Shown in pieces: positions 56,901 through 64,000 of a stretch of 64,000 nucleotides of DNA. The stretch is from JABMPO01 sp964539785. GTDB taxonomy: Bacteria; Fidelibacterota; Marinisomatia; Marinisomatales; TCS56. Numbering within the stretch: the first letter of the stretch is position 1; the number at the start of each line of letters is the position of its first letter. The notes under the pieces were generated by a model. That model was not told the origin of the DNA. It saw only the letters and a list, made by a program, of their open reading frames with translations, and made no database searches. The DNA is taken from positions 19,097-83,096 of the forward strand of contig CAZIJQ010000005.1 in NCBI GenBank assembly GCA_964539785.1, written 5' to 3'. The position numbers and the translations under genes were made by a program.

Positions 56901-59900
56901 GTAGATGATTTGGACCTCGCTAATAATGCCAGACTTAACCCCGATGGAAGTAACCCGGATCTGGGTGCTTACGAAAGTATTTATGCCGTATCGCCGCATC
57001 CTGATCCTGTTCAGGGTCTGGCAACCCTGGCCGACGACCAGCAGGTAACTCTGAGCTGGAATGCCAATACAGAATCTGACCTGTCGCATTATGTTGCTTA
57101 TGTGAGCCAGACCCCCGGTTTTGATCCGCAATCAACCGATTCGGTCGGTCGTGTCGACAAACCAGGTACAAGTTTTGTGGTGACGGGCTTGACCAATGAC
57201 CTGACCTATTATTTCCAGGTTTCTGCGGTAGACAGTAGCAATCTGGAAAGTAATATAGACAATGAATTAAATGTCCTGCCCAATGCCTACCATTTGCAGG
57301 TTTCAGAACTGTTGCATACCAATGCCAGTAGTAGTACCATTGTTGATCAGGGTTATCCCTTCAATACTCAGAGTCACGATGTAAGGCATCAGTCCCTTTT
57401 CCTGGCAGAAGAGCTTGAAGATGCCGGCATTCCGGACGATGCCTGGCTAATGGGATATGATCTCAAACCCAGCATTATCAGTGGAGATATTAATAATTTA
57501 CGTCTGGGATATAATTTTACGTCCGGTACAAACTTAACAAATAGTTTTGAAAACACCACAATTATGTTTGGCCCTGAAATGTATGCATCTGATGATTTTA
57601 CTGCTAATGAGTGGTATCGTTTCAATGCCGAGCCAACTCAATGGAGTGGCGGTAACTGGGTGTTCGAGTATACCCATGATAACGCTGGAAACACCGGATT
57701 TAACGGTGGTGCCTATTTACGACAGACAGGAGATCAACGAGGCCGAAGGGGATATACAGACTGGAGCGACTGGCCATTTGGCGGTGGTATGAATGAATTT
57801 TCTGAGGATCGGGTTCTAGCTATGAGGATTGTTTACTCAGCTATTGAACCGGTAGATAATCTGGAGGCCAAACCGGGACACAACCAGGTTGAATTAACCT
57901 GGGAAACGCCGAGTACTAGCAATGTTGCTCAATACTTGATTTACGCTGCGGATTATGGAGATTCATTGCTTCTTGTCGATTCTACAACCGCCTTGACATA
58001 TACAGTTTCCGGGTTGGATAACCAGGAACCCTACCTGCTTGGTGTCCAGGTCAAAACTGATGCCGGTAGTTACAGTGGGTTATTAACTGTCGTGGAAATC
58101 CCAATGTACGTGGGTCCCGTATGGTATGTGGATGATGATTCTGATGAATTCGGTGAAGGTTCACCGGAGTATCCCTTTAACGAAATCGCCGATGCCTGGG
58201 GCACGATGATTCCTAATGAAGATTTCGACAATGGTGACACAATCTTGGTTTTACCCGGTACTTATAATGGTTCTAATGATCTAGATCTCATTGCACCCGA
58301 TTTCCAGTTTGTCATTCTGGGCCAGGAAGGAGCTGATTCGACAATTATCGATGGCGGGGGAAGCAGACGGTTCATTTCATTTGAAAATAAAAATTACGAG
58401 GTTGACACCAAGCTTATTGGATTGACAGTCCAGAATTGTTCTGCTTCCGACAATGGCGGCGCTATCAGATTGGTTAATGGCGCCAATATCAGGGTGATTG
58501 ACTGTGTTATTGACAACAACAGCGCATCAGGCATAGGTGACCAACAAAACAATGGGGGCGCCGTTATTGTAAGTGCAAGTAGTCCCCGTTTCATCCGTAC
58601 TGATTTTCACGGCAATCATGCCTATGGCCATGGTGGTGCCATCTATATTGAAGGTTACGACAGTCGTCCGCGTTTCTTCGATTGTGTCTTTGACGGAAAT
58701 GAAACCGATTATAGTCAAAACGGCGACGGAGGTGCAATTGCCGCTACAAACATACCACTCTGGCTCCAGCGTTGCCAGTTCACCAACAATAAATCATATG
58801 GATCTGGCGGAGCATTTTTTCAGTTATCATCCGAGGGATACCAGGGTTGGACAACTATTACCAACAGCCTGTTTTACGGAAACTATGCTAGGGGGAACGG
58901 CAGTGCTTCAACTGGCGGTGCGATAAATATCAATGGCGTTGATCTGTTGCTTCAAAATGTGACTATTGTTGATAACAGTTGTGATATTACAAATACTCAG
59001 GATGATAACCAGGGTGGCGCAATTTGGTTAGGAGAAAACCGAGTGCATTTACAGAATTCGATAGTATGGGACAATACACCCGTGCCAACCTACCAGGGCC
59101 AGATAAACAATACCTGGAATCCTTCGAATCTGAGCATCAATAATTCATTGGTTGAAAACGGTGTTCAGTATGGTGGCATTGTCTATGATTTTGATCCATT
59201 GTTTATTGATCCGGCTAATGATAACTACCAGTTATCAGAAGGATCACACGCTATCGGTAAAGCAATAACACCGTACCAGAATCCGGCTGATGGCAGCTGG
59301 GTGCCAGTGGATTTACTGGATCTGGCAAGCAATGACCGTGTCCAGCCTGATAACCGAATCCAGTCTACCGATGCTTCGAGCCTGGATTTGGGAGCTTTCG
59401 AACGGCCGGAAGCGGAAACGGCCTATCCCGGCTGGCCCCAGAACCTGGTTGCAGAACCAATGCACCGTTCGGTTGTACTGGGTTGGGACGATCCGCTGGA
59501 GACCGCCGATGTTGATTATTACATCGTTTATCAAAGCCCGGATTCAGCGAACTGGGATTCGGTGAGCACCGTTTTATCCATGATGACCCGTTCAGCAGTT
59601 TACGATACGATTGGTAGTCTGACAAATAAAGACACTTATTATTTCGCCGTATCGGCGGTAGATACTTCCGGTTATGAAGGCCTCCTTTCGGAAGGTGTTT
59701 CGGTGGTGCCCATGTATCAGGGACCGGTCTGGTATGTTGATGTGGATGCTTCTGGTCCATTGTTTGAGGGTAGTATCAATGATCCGTCTCAGGATATTAA
59801 AACAGTCATGGATATGTCTGGTGAAAATGATACTTTGTTAATTATGCCAGGTACATATTCCGGTTTTAATAATTATAATCTGAATACTCAGGATAACTGG

Positions 59901-62900
59901 TTTGGACCCAATGTTCGTAATATGGTAATCATGAGTGAAAAAGGCCCCGATTCCACCACAATCAATCTAAGCAATAATAAATTCCTGGAAGTAATGGGTT
60001 ACAATAATCCGGTAACGGAATTGATTGGTCTCACTCTCCAGGGTGGTGCCAATAACCCGATCAGGTATTCTTCTGGTAGACTAATCCTGGAAAATTGTAT
60101 TTTACGCAATAACAATATGGGTGCTGGTGCCGGTGGTGCCATGTATATTGCCGAACAGTCCGAGGTTACAATTGACCGCTGTTTGTTCGAAGGTAATTCG
60201 GCCTCGGATCTTGGTGGGGCTATTTTCTCAAATCTCCATGATGTCCACCTGGAGATATTCAACAGTATCTTTTATAATAATTCATCTTTGAGTGGTACCG
60301 CAATTACTTTCCAGCCAACCAATTCATCGATTGAAATTGTCAACTGCCTATTCCTGGAAAATAATGCGACCAGTAACGGAACTGGCTCAGCAGCTTTAGT
60401 GATCACCAGTACCGGATTTGCTGGTGTATATAATACTATATTTTGGGATAATTATAGTGCCGATAACCAGCAAACCGACTATTCGGGTAATGTGATAACA
60501 TTCGAGAGAAGCATCTTTCAAGATTATATAGGTATCGGTGGCAACAACTATAGTTTTGATCCTATGATCGATAATAGTGATCTGGGAGATTTTTCACTAT
60601 CCGAGTTTTCTCCTGCGATTGGTCTGGGGGTCGAAAACTACTGGGATGGCTGGAATAACATCCAGCGGCCAATACCGGAATATGATTATCTGGCAAACGA
60701 GCGGCCGCAGCCAATTGACGCTATGCCCGACCTGGGTCCCATCGAGCACGAACGGGCCGAACCGCGGCGCTGGGTCTATCTGGTTGATGATGCAATAGGT
60801 AATGATATTACCGGCGATGGTGGTATTGATGGCCTGCCGTTTAAATCAATCCAGCGGGCGATCAATGAAACCAACATGTTGGATACGGTGGAAGTTGCCG
60901 CTGGCACCTATACCGGACTAGGTAACAAGGATCTAGATTTTGAAGGCATGGATATTGTCCTCCGTTCCGCCGCTGGTCCTGATGTAACAATAATTGACTG
61001 TGAAGGCAGTGAACGTGGTTTCGAATTCAGCTCCGGTGAGCCGGCCTCTGCCATGGTAATCGGGTTTACAGTGACCGACGGCAATGCCGATGAAGGCGGC
61101 GCCATCGCAATCTATCCTGATCAATTTGACGGGCCAACCTCACCGACTTTCTGGAATATGAAACTGGTGGATTGTGGCGTTACCGATGAAGGTGGCGCGA
61201 TCTATACTGATAATTCCAATTCTCTGTTCGCCAATGTTGTTATTGCAAATAACAGCGCTAACAGCGCCGGTGTAGCCTATCTGGATCGTGGAGAAGTTGA
61301 CTTTCTCAATTGCACTATTTTTGGTAATATAGCCAATGACAACACAGGTATCGTCTTTGACAGCGGTGATCATGGTATCCTGAATTCTATTCTGTGGGAT
61401 AATACGGTCAACGGCAGTGAGATCTGGTTTGATGATGGCACACGCCAGTCGATGGATGTGCGTTACTCCAACGTCATGGGCGGTTTTCAAGGTGAAGGCA
61501 ATTTGAACCTGCGTCCTGGGTTCGCCGACGTTTCCAGCGGTGATTTCCACCTGGAAGATTGGTCCCCGATGATTGGAGGAGCCGATACGAATCAGTTTGC
61601 CGATTACGATTACGATATGAATCCCCGGTCGGTATCCGATTCTACCATGCCGGATATTGGTGCATTTGAGCACGCTTATAATGCACCTGATGTGTCAGGT
61701 TATATTTACCGGGACTGGTATGTGGACACTGGTGGTTCTGATGCAGACGGAATTGGCAGCATGGGCAATCCTTTTGCCTCGCTGCAGTATGCCAGCCATT
61801 ACGCACTATATCACGATACAGTCAGGGTTGAGGCAGGTACCTACAGCCAGAACGTAGTAATTGCGGCAAAACCGGTGGCCTTCGTATCATCGGCCGGCGC
61901 TGACCAGACTATTATAGATGGTGGTGGTTCAAGGGTGATAGAATATTACGAAACTGGACCAGCCGGTGTATATCTAGACGGCTTCACTATTCAAAATGGT
62001 GTCGCCGATCGCGGTGCTGGTCTAAAGCTGTATAATAGTTCCGGCGTTATCCTCAATTCAATCATTACAAACAACGTAACCAATGCCAGTTCTGGCGGTG
62101 GTCTGTGGGCCTTAACCGAGGATTCAACCCAGGTTTACAGCCTCAACATTGAGAATACTGATTTTACATTGAACTCGGCTGTCAACACCGGTGGCGGATT
62201 CAGTATAACTGATATCCAGACCATGATAACCAATTGTGAATTCTCTGATAATTCAGCCAATGGCTATGGCGGATTTGTACTAATTGGATCTCTGGCGACC
62301 ATAACTATGAACGACTGCCAGGTACTTGACAACGAAGCAATAGTTTACGCCGCGGGTGGTGGTATCACTGCAGACGCAACAGGAACCCTGACCCGGGTGC
62401 TGGTGGCTGGTAATTTAGCCAATACCGGCAGTAGCGGCGGGAATTCCGGTGGACTATCAGTCTGGAATGGTGCTGACGTTGATTTTGTGAACTGTACCTT
62501 TGCTGACAACGATGCTGCCTACGGTGGCGGCTTGACGGTCGGTGCCGGAACGGCCGATATCGCCAATTGCATTTTCTGGGGAAATACACCTGACCAGCTG
62601 GCCCTGGCTGTATATGATGGTACCGGCGGTACTGCTGATATTTCTTATTCCATCAGCGAAGGCGGCGAATTAGCCGTTTACGGTACCGGTGATGCGCTCA
62701 ATACACTGAACTGGAATACTGGTAACCTGAACCGCGATCCCATGTTTGCAGGTCTTGATGATTACCGGATCCTGGCCAGCTCGGCTGCCGTAAATACCGG
62801 TGATCCGGCCGATACGGATAGTGATGGTACGCGCATTGACATGGGTGTTTACACTTACTTGAATACTTTCACCGGTCCGGTTTTCCATGTTGACGCTGCC

Positions 62901-64000
62901 TTCGGTGATGACATGGACGGCAGTGGTGAAGATAGTAATCCCTTTGCCAGTGTCCAGGGTGGTGTCAATTTTGCCCTGGCAAACGATACCGTCCGAGTAG
63001 CCGGTGGTGTCTATAACGAGCAGGTGATAATCGAAAAATTTGATATTGCCTTGATAGGTGACAGTACAGAGACGGTAATCGACGCCAGCTTCAGTGGTGG
63101 TACTGCTCCACCAGCCGTATTTGTTGGTGGAGCGGGGTCAGCCCTAACGGCCGCCACCCTGATCGAGAATTTCACAATAACCGGTGCCGGTCATTCCCTG
63201 GGCTATGGCGGTCTGCATATTGTTGATGCTTCTCCCACTATTCGTCATAATACAGTCGTTGACAATAGCGAGTTCGGTATTGTTGTTGACGGCGGCTCCC
63301 CCCTAATTGAATACAACATAGTAGTAGACAATGATTCCTGGGGCATCCGGATCGAAGATGAAGCCGGCAGCAACCCGGTTTTCGTCAATAATACTACCGA
63401 TGGCAACGGGTCATATGGTATTTCGAATATGTCGACCACTGCCACACCGGCCGTACGCAATTCCATCATTACTGACAATATATTTGGAGATCTGGCAATT
63501 ACATTTTCTGATGTGGTAGGTGCCGGTTTAGCTACTGATGGAAATATTGATGCCGACCCCATGTTTGTGGGCGATTCGGCCAACAATGATACTTATTATG
63601 CCCTCGATCTGCTAAGCCCCTGTATCGATTCAGGCGATCCCACGGATACATTTGATCCGGACAGCACGATTAGAGACATGGGTGCTCTACCCCTATTCCG
63701 GACTTTTGTGGGTGGAAATACCGGCGGAGATGATATAGTCGTATCCGGCGACACCACCGTAGTAGTCACTGCGGACCTGACCATTGATGAAAACGATTCT
63801 CTGATCATCGAACCGGGTGGCACACTTTATCTCGCTGCTGGTGTTACACTGACTATTAATGGAGTCCTGTACGCCAACTCAGGTCCAGGTGAACCGATCA
63901 ATTTCCAGACCCTCTATCCCGGCGACCTATTCAACGGTATTGTGTTGGTTGGCGGTTCAACAGCCCGGGATATTCCCACCTATTCCTATTTGACTATCTC
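47946..64000 (+). CDS. Giant modular surface protein, more than 5,350 residues (3' end outside window)
   Basis: One frame runs from the ATG at 47946 to the window end without a stop. An N-terminal signal (FVFAILAIALGLSPLSGQ) follows a ~20-residue leader; the ATG at 47985 may be the true start, neither having a good ribosome site. Order by residue: seven delta-60 repeats (~39-440); unnamed beta module 1 (444-627); two FN3; DOMON/CBM9-like domain 1 (808-965); FN3; DOMON-like 2 (1063-1221); FN3; unnamed module 2 (1320-1511); FN3. Then eight right-handed beta-helix modules with WYVD-type heads at bases 52749, 54186, 55713, 58122, 59730, 60771, 61716 and 62882; FN3 domains follow helices 1 to 4, and unnamed module 3 lies at 57293-57850. 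The last ~100 residues open a further beta-helix. Many GGA(I/V) and NPDLGAYE motifs resemble polymorphic-membrane/beta-helix adhesins. It is probably exported and surface-bound; the C-terminal sorting signal is not visible. Confidence 0.9.
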   Translation, partial: MKTKSANYKQKNIMQNSSGNRFVFAILAIALGLSPLSGQLVNNIVDKTFDSDGHVNTSIGSQLDQGESVAIQSDGKIVVAGYSYNGSNNDVAIARYNTDGSLDTDFDNDGKFTFMVGSSDDEGMALAILSDGKMIVAGNYYNGTSDDFFVARLNANGGLDVGFDTDGIVTTAISGGPDDCKDIAIQSDGKIVLVGSANYARVVLIRYNSDGSIDTSFSSDGIIETDIIVGENDQGQSLAIQSDGKIVVGASVGAPSDFGVLRYNTDGSLDSGFGTNGIVTTAVGTGWERAADIAIQDDGKIILFGDSNNNSGNYDFTILRYTDSGVLDNTFGISSGVTVTPILSDNDNGHSMVFQPDGKIVVFGDSYTGQHSKFSLARYLSSGALDPGFGDGGKYVDYSGSNSNYSRSIALQDDGNIIAVGSINSGTDDDFGVARYTGATQLVAGYPDVYVNNEQGIPLCTYDHDFKHQSLYLASDLTAAGVPAWSKITEIEFMPSVAPALNMEDFRVAYSFTSNSSFSSFETTDVIYGPEDHLSGDFIPLKWFYMDIDDIVWNGTDNIVFEFSQDNFQYDPEYGDGGVYLRATGTANRVAKGYTDSGYGAYPFSGLPWNGSHQVVALRITYEAVDVLAPSNLVLSAGDLKVDLDWDASSDGDLSEYLIFRGTASDNLMRIDSVNSSTTSYTDDGLVNGTTYYYGVKAKNSDADLSSFTNIENIMPEYSGPINITAANSDTRAALNWEEPSGTIAAYFIYRGTSADPTDELDSLGSSQTYYLDDELTNGTAYYYRMKAKFSDDSFSSYSENFVVTPNVYAINVDGTYSDWANIRQIHNDPVGDVGSADIDSLKINADGFYFYGAVITNSQLDHDRVEIYFDTDFNAGTGMPESGIGADYKLVFSPYGLTEFSYWNEWDDWSSDNSADYSIVHENNNRFHEFSIHLDELDGPDSLRFYLSSNSNDKAPDSGNLVYNLDPNDAPQNFFVGTGDTKANLNWETNSESGYDKYIVYRGTSADPITVVATLSSGTPLKSYYMDSGLTNGTTYYYRLRAQYADDSYSDFTENIAITPGIYAIAVDGSIGDWDNIRQLYNDTNNDVGSADIDSVKLYADDEMLYGTVVTTTSLDWDDVLLINIDSDLNSGTGTNANNIGYEYQLKISPNSGDVFRYYDNGSWPDSYDTDYTVVHENNNRFHEFRISLAHIGDPDSLRLFLKTNTDDYVPEDGYYLALNTTQVALDPPGGLTALADSAQVTLRWNALAPENLHKYYVYRDLSSPAGSLVDSLVAASPPDTFLVDDGLTNGQTYYYAISAVDSTGRESGKSVEIMSTPNRYHEQMVELLHTNTSYAPTTDNGYPFNAGWDDVKHQSLYLAQDFTDAGIPDGAWISSMELKPSTVLFEMTDFRLAIGTHPNNTINTFTDLEDSVVHGPLTYNQSEFSDNTWKRFSIDPYRWNGSSNLILEASIDRPNGSSYGNGGVHIRQVDGSRGVRGWSDGSSYYFGGMSTTHEDRVMALQVTYSTVEPVGNFQAVAAHQSIDLSWNAPASGAVQEYIVYSGSSVSSMDVVSTTTATSYTVDNLTNGNNYYVGVQVRSTGGDYSGIVSNQAMPEWIGPRWYVDAEHGSLGAEGSPEDPLRTIQDGINTAPSGDTVFVLPGRYERSDDQNLRFAVSDGFGGYNLKNLVVMSRGGADSTIIDGENNTRLFEIYDGTDTTTQVIGFSIRNGMSNNWHGSAISIEENSQIVFKNCVIDSNYSNDGAAINFNNNAKAWFVDCVIKDNTFENVSNNAGGGAFYLGQSSQLYLNRCQVLDNQITSNSNTGNGAGVCVNWDASNKFEAVNTVFAGNISPAEGAALFIGNGDATLINCTVTDNEAQQYAVSFIDGDLTIFNSIVYGNTPELQQVDISGSVNHFVSYSILENKDPSDFETGVRNDNPEFMASYALHDRSPAIGRGANASEDAYGNDIFAPIIDITGASRPTPGGSNPDLGAYENALAITPYPSPPKNLDALSMHQAIELTWNSSDSIDVVKYYIYQSTDSSSWTAVDTVVGYDPNGTEIPGLTNNQSYWFAVTSIDGDNHESSKAFTQEVKPGYHGPVWYVDDVLTNGEGSPESPFNKIQVAIDSSATSGDTVMVLPGTYQGVGNYELDLGPKNLMVRSEKGSDSTIVQSDGNHRHFRFSNTLSYTQKVQGFTLSNGSVGGEYGGSVHIQNAAPVFSDVVFFDNQADWGGGAVFIAGDAEAQFYGCKFIGNTAGHEGSNDDIGGGAVYAEQNFDVSSVKVVFNRCVFRDNEVLTNNSATGGALSLESHTDIINCLIINNTARSFSNSLAVGGGIYFSNDQQGLLRIINTTVANDSAFSNAESRGGGIYLESWSTPQRLVMFNSILWGNYSSSAGEETFAEDGNSNIYARANLIEDGNTFGWFNTYGESLSLDPQFEDPTNQDFTLNDYSPAIGAGVSSFNTGTIHNAPTVDILGAVRPNPADADPDMGAYEDALATSPYPQQVTGLIADASSYSVLLIWNELPAVTNPDIDYFIVYQGDSASFVATTDDSIDMVAVEDVTGDKYMHPVIGLDNDVTYHFSVAGHNSNGYTGMPSPVESATPGYNEPIWYVDETASAGGDGSPEEPFYAISQAWTNNANFGDGDTIMVLPGTYNSTIFNAKDLELEAPSEQFILMSQKGPDSTVVDGLGFQRFISFNNGNDNDTKVIGFTIQNCKSQDNSNGGAVSIWESSPEFENCIFADNKLVNSGNHGGAVSVSSNCTPKFENCTFYRNNVNGKGGAVWIDSDQSQPVFNDCVFDSNYTISTNDGYGGAIGGTAAAIVVRRCQFIDNIATGFGGAIALFNDWQSIGGYVRIGNSLFTGNQTTQEQSGGSAVYIQNIKLYMKFVTIADNTCNETNASSDEHGGAVYVNDAQAYFQNSIIYDNTATPTYDGQINYVYNQGNITTHNCLIENHEVYNGTDQMDFYPQFEDPDNDDYSLSSASQAIGAGALTFWNYAISTNQTVTVDDLDLANNARLNPDGSNPDLGAYESIYAVSPHPDPVQGLATLADDQQVTLSWNANTESDLSHYVAYVSQTPGFDPQSTDSVGRVDKPGTSFVVTGLTNDLTYYFQVSAVDSSNLESNIDNELNVLPNAYHLQVSELLHTNASSSTIVDQGYPFNTQSHDVRHQSLFLAEELEDAGIPDDAWLMGYDLKPSIISGDINNLRLGYNFTSGTNLTNSFENTTIMFGPEMYASDDFTANEWYRFNAEPTQWSGGNWVFEYTHDNAGNTGFNGGAYLRQTGDQRGRRGYTDWSDWPFGGGMNEFSEDRVLAMRIVYSAIEPVDNLEAKPGHNQVELTWETPSTSNVAQYLIYAADYGDSLLLVDSTTALTYTVSGLDNQEPYLLGVQVKTDAGSYSGLLTVVEIPMYVGPVWYVDDDSDEFGEGSPEYPFNEIADAWGTMIPNEDFDNGDTILVLPGTYNGSNDLDLIAPDFQFVILGQEGADSTIIDGGGSRRFISFENKNYEVDTKLIGLTVQNCSASDNGGAIRLVNGANIRVIDCVIDNNSASGIGDQQNNGGAVIVSASSPRFIRTDFHGNHAYGHGGAIYIEGYDSRPRFFDCVFDGNETDYSQNGDGGAIAATNIPLWLQRCQFTNNKSYGSGGAFFQLSSEGYQGWTTITNSLFYGNYARGNGSASTGGAININGVDLLLQNVTIVDNSCDITNTQDDNQGGAIWLGENRVHLQNSIVWDNTPVPTYQGQINNTWNPSNLSINNSLVENGVQYGGIVYDFDPLFIDPANDNYQLSEGSHAIGKAITPYQNPADGSWVPVDLLDLASNDRVQPDNRIQSTDASSLDLGAFERPEAETAYPGWPQNLVAEPMHRSVVLGWDDPLETADVDYYIVYQSPDSANWDSVSTVLSMMTRSAVYDTIGSLTNKDTYYFAVSAVDTSGYEGLLSEGVSVVPMYQGPVWYVDVDASGPLFEGSINDPSQDIKTVMDMSGENDTLLIMPGTYSGFNNYNLNTQDNWFGPNVRNMVIMSEKGPDSTTINLSNNKFLEVMGYNNPVTELIGLTLQGGANNPIRYSSGRLILENCILRNNNMGAGAGGAMYIAEQSEVTIDRCLFEGNSASDLGGAIFSNLHDVHLEIFNSIFYNNSSLSGTAITFQPTNSSIEIVNCLFLENNATSNGTGSAALVITSTGFAGVYNTIFWDNYSADNQQTDYSGNVITFERSIFQDYIGIGGNNYSFDPMIDNSDLGDFSLSEFSPAIGLGVENYWDGWNNIQRPIPEYDYLANERPQPIDAMPDLGPIEHERAEPRRWVYLVDDAIGNDITGDGGIDGLPFKSIQRAINETNMLDTVEVAAGTYTGLGNKDLDFEGMDIVLRSAAGPDVTIIDCEGSERGFEFSSGEPASAMVIGFTVTDGNADEGGAIAIYPDQFDGPTSPTFWNMKLVDCGVTDEGGAIYTDNSNSLFANVVIANNSANSAGVAYLDRGEVDFLNCTIFGNIANDNTGIVFDSGDHGILNSILWDNTVNGSEIWFDDGTRQSMDVRYSNVMGGFQGEGNLNLRPGFADVSSGDFHLEDWSPMIGGADTNQFADYDYDMNPRSVSDSTMPDIGAFEHAYNAPDVSGYIYRDWYVDTGGSDADGIGSMGNPFASLQYASHYALYHDTVRVEAGTYSQNVVIAAKPVAFVSSAGADQTIIDGGGSRVIEYYETGPAGVYLDGFTIQNGVADRGAGLKLYNSSGVILNSIITNNVTNASSGGGLWALTEDSTQVYSLNIENTDFTLNSAVNTGGGFSITDIQTMITNCEFSDNSANGYGGFVLIGSLATITMNDCQVLDNEAIVYAAGGGITADATGTLTRVLVAGNLANTGSSGGNSGGLSVWNGADVDFVNCTFADNDAAYGGGLTVGAGTADIANCIFWGNTPDQLALAVYDGTGGTADISYSISEGGELAVYGTGDALNTLNWNTGNLNRDPMFAGLDDYRILASSAAVNTGDPADTDSDGTRIDMGVYTYLNTFTGPVFHVDAAFGDDMDGSGEDSNPFASVQGGVNFALANDTVRVAGGVYNEQVIIEKFDIALIGDSTETVIDASFSGGTAPPAVFVGGAGSALTAATLIENFTITGAGHSLGYGGLHIVDASPTIRHNTVVDNSEFGIVVDGGSPLIEYNIVVDNDSWGIRIEDEAGSNPVFVNNTTDGNGSYGISNMSTTATPAVRNSIITDNIFGDLAITFSDVVGAGLATDGNIDADPMFVGDSANNDTYYALDLLSPCIDSGDPTDTFDPDSTIRDMGALPLFRTFVGGNTGGDDIVVSGDTTVVVTADLTIDENDSLIIEPGGTLYLAAGVTLTINGVLYANSGPGEPINFQTLYPGDLFNGIVLVGGSTARDIPTYSYLTI

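Noticed and set aside
58060..58140. Possible frameshift in the giant gene near the fourth beta-helix head
   Set aside because: Recounting the bases shows the frame is continuous from the FN3 domain into the WYVD head.
50554..63823. Many 60-177 residue frames inside the giant gene
   Set aside because: All are in frames other than the continuous one and consist of low-complexity translations of repeat DNA.

Overview
The window reads as about 64 kb of a Gram-negative-type bacterium of the FCB assemblage, most like an uncultured Neomarinimicrobiota/Calditrichota-type lineage. This is inferred from gene content only: many signal-peptide and lipoprotein genes, predicted outer-membrane barrels, menaquinone-type UbiE, methylmalonyl-CoA genes and a giant modular surface protein. 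It is probably a metagenome or single-cell assembly: a 100-N gap at 44285-44384 is flanked by the same 55 bases on both sides.

Layout. 1-5.3 kb: an envelope polysaccharide locus with the end of a Wzx-type flippase and four glycosyltransferases. 5.4-8.0 kb: two predicted outer-membrane barrel proteins. 8-18.5 kb: a co-directional housekeeping run with a cell-wall amidase, folC, rho, a Cas6-fold protein, an aspartate-type aminotransferase, rpmE, a DUF1385 membrane protein, prfA, prmC and a UbiA prenyltransferase. 18.5-23.1 kb: dnaE lies between two gene-free spacers that share sequence and are full of palindromes. 23.1-30 kb: dtd, HAD proteins, the methylmalonyl-CoA mutase B12 subunit with an acyl-CoA carboxylase beta subunit, a TPR protein, an M24 peptidase, methyltransferases and ubiE. 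30-42.8 kb: mostly minus-strand genes, including pcm, a CsgG-like outer-membrane protein, an ABC-2 exporter, a PAP2 phosphatase, ligA and a class V aminotransferase, with a plus-strand nucleotide pyrophosphatase/phosphodiesterase-like gene and a small secreted protein. 43-47.9 kb: an SLH/TPR lipoprotein, the gap, then a plus-strand group of CsgG/LPP20-like and thioredoxin-like secreted proteins. 47.9 kb to the end: one uninterrupted reading frame of more than 5,350 codons.

Two things stand out. First, an intact Cas6b-like RNA-binding fold sits 43 bases downstream of rho, with no CRISPR array or other cas gene in the window. It lacks histidine where Cas6 has its catalytic histidine, and it carries a duplicated proline/arginine-rich tail. 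This looks like a repurposed RNA-binding protein linked to transcription or translation genes. Second, the giant protein starts with a seven-unit delta-60 repeat domain (probably a closed propeller), followed by FN3 domains, two DOMON/CBM9-like domains, three copies of an unnamed beta module and eight right-handed beta-helix modules. The CsgG/LPP20-like genes immediately upstream may help export or anchor it, but only proximity supports that.

No tRNA, rRNA, transposase or CRISPR array was recognised. Family calls come from reading motifs; no database search was run.
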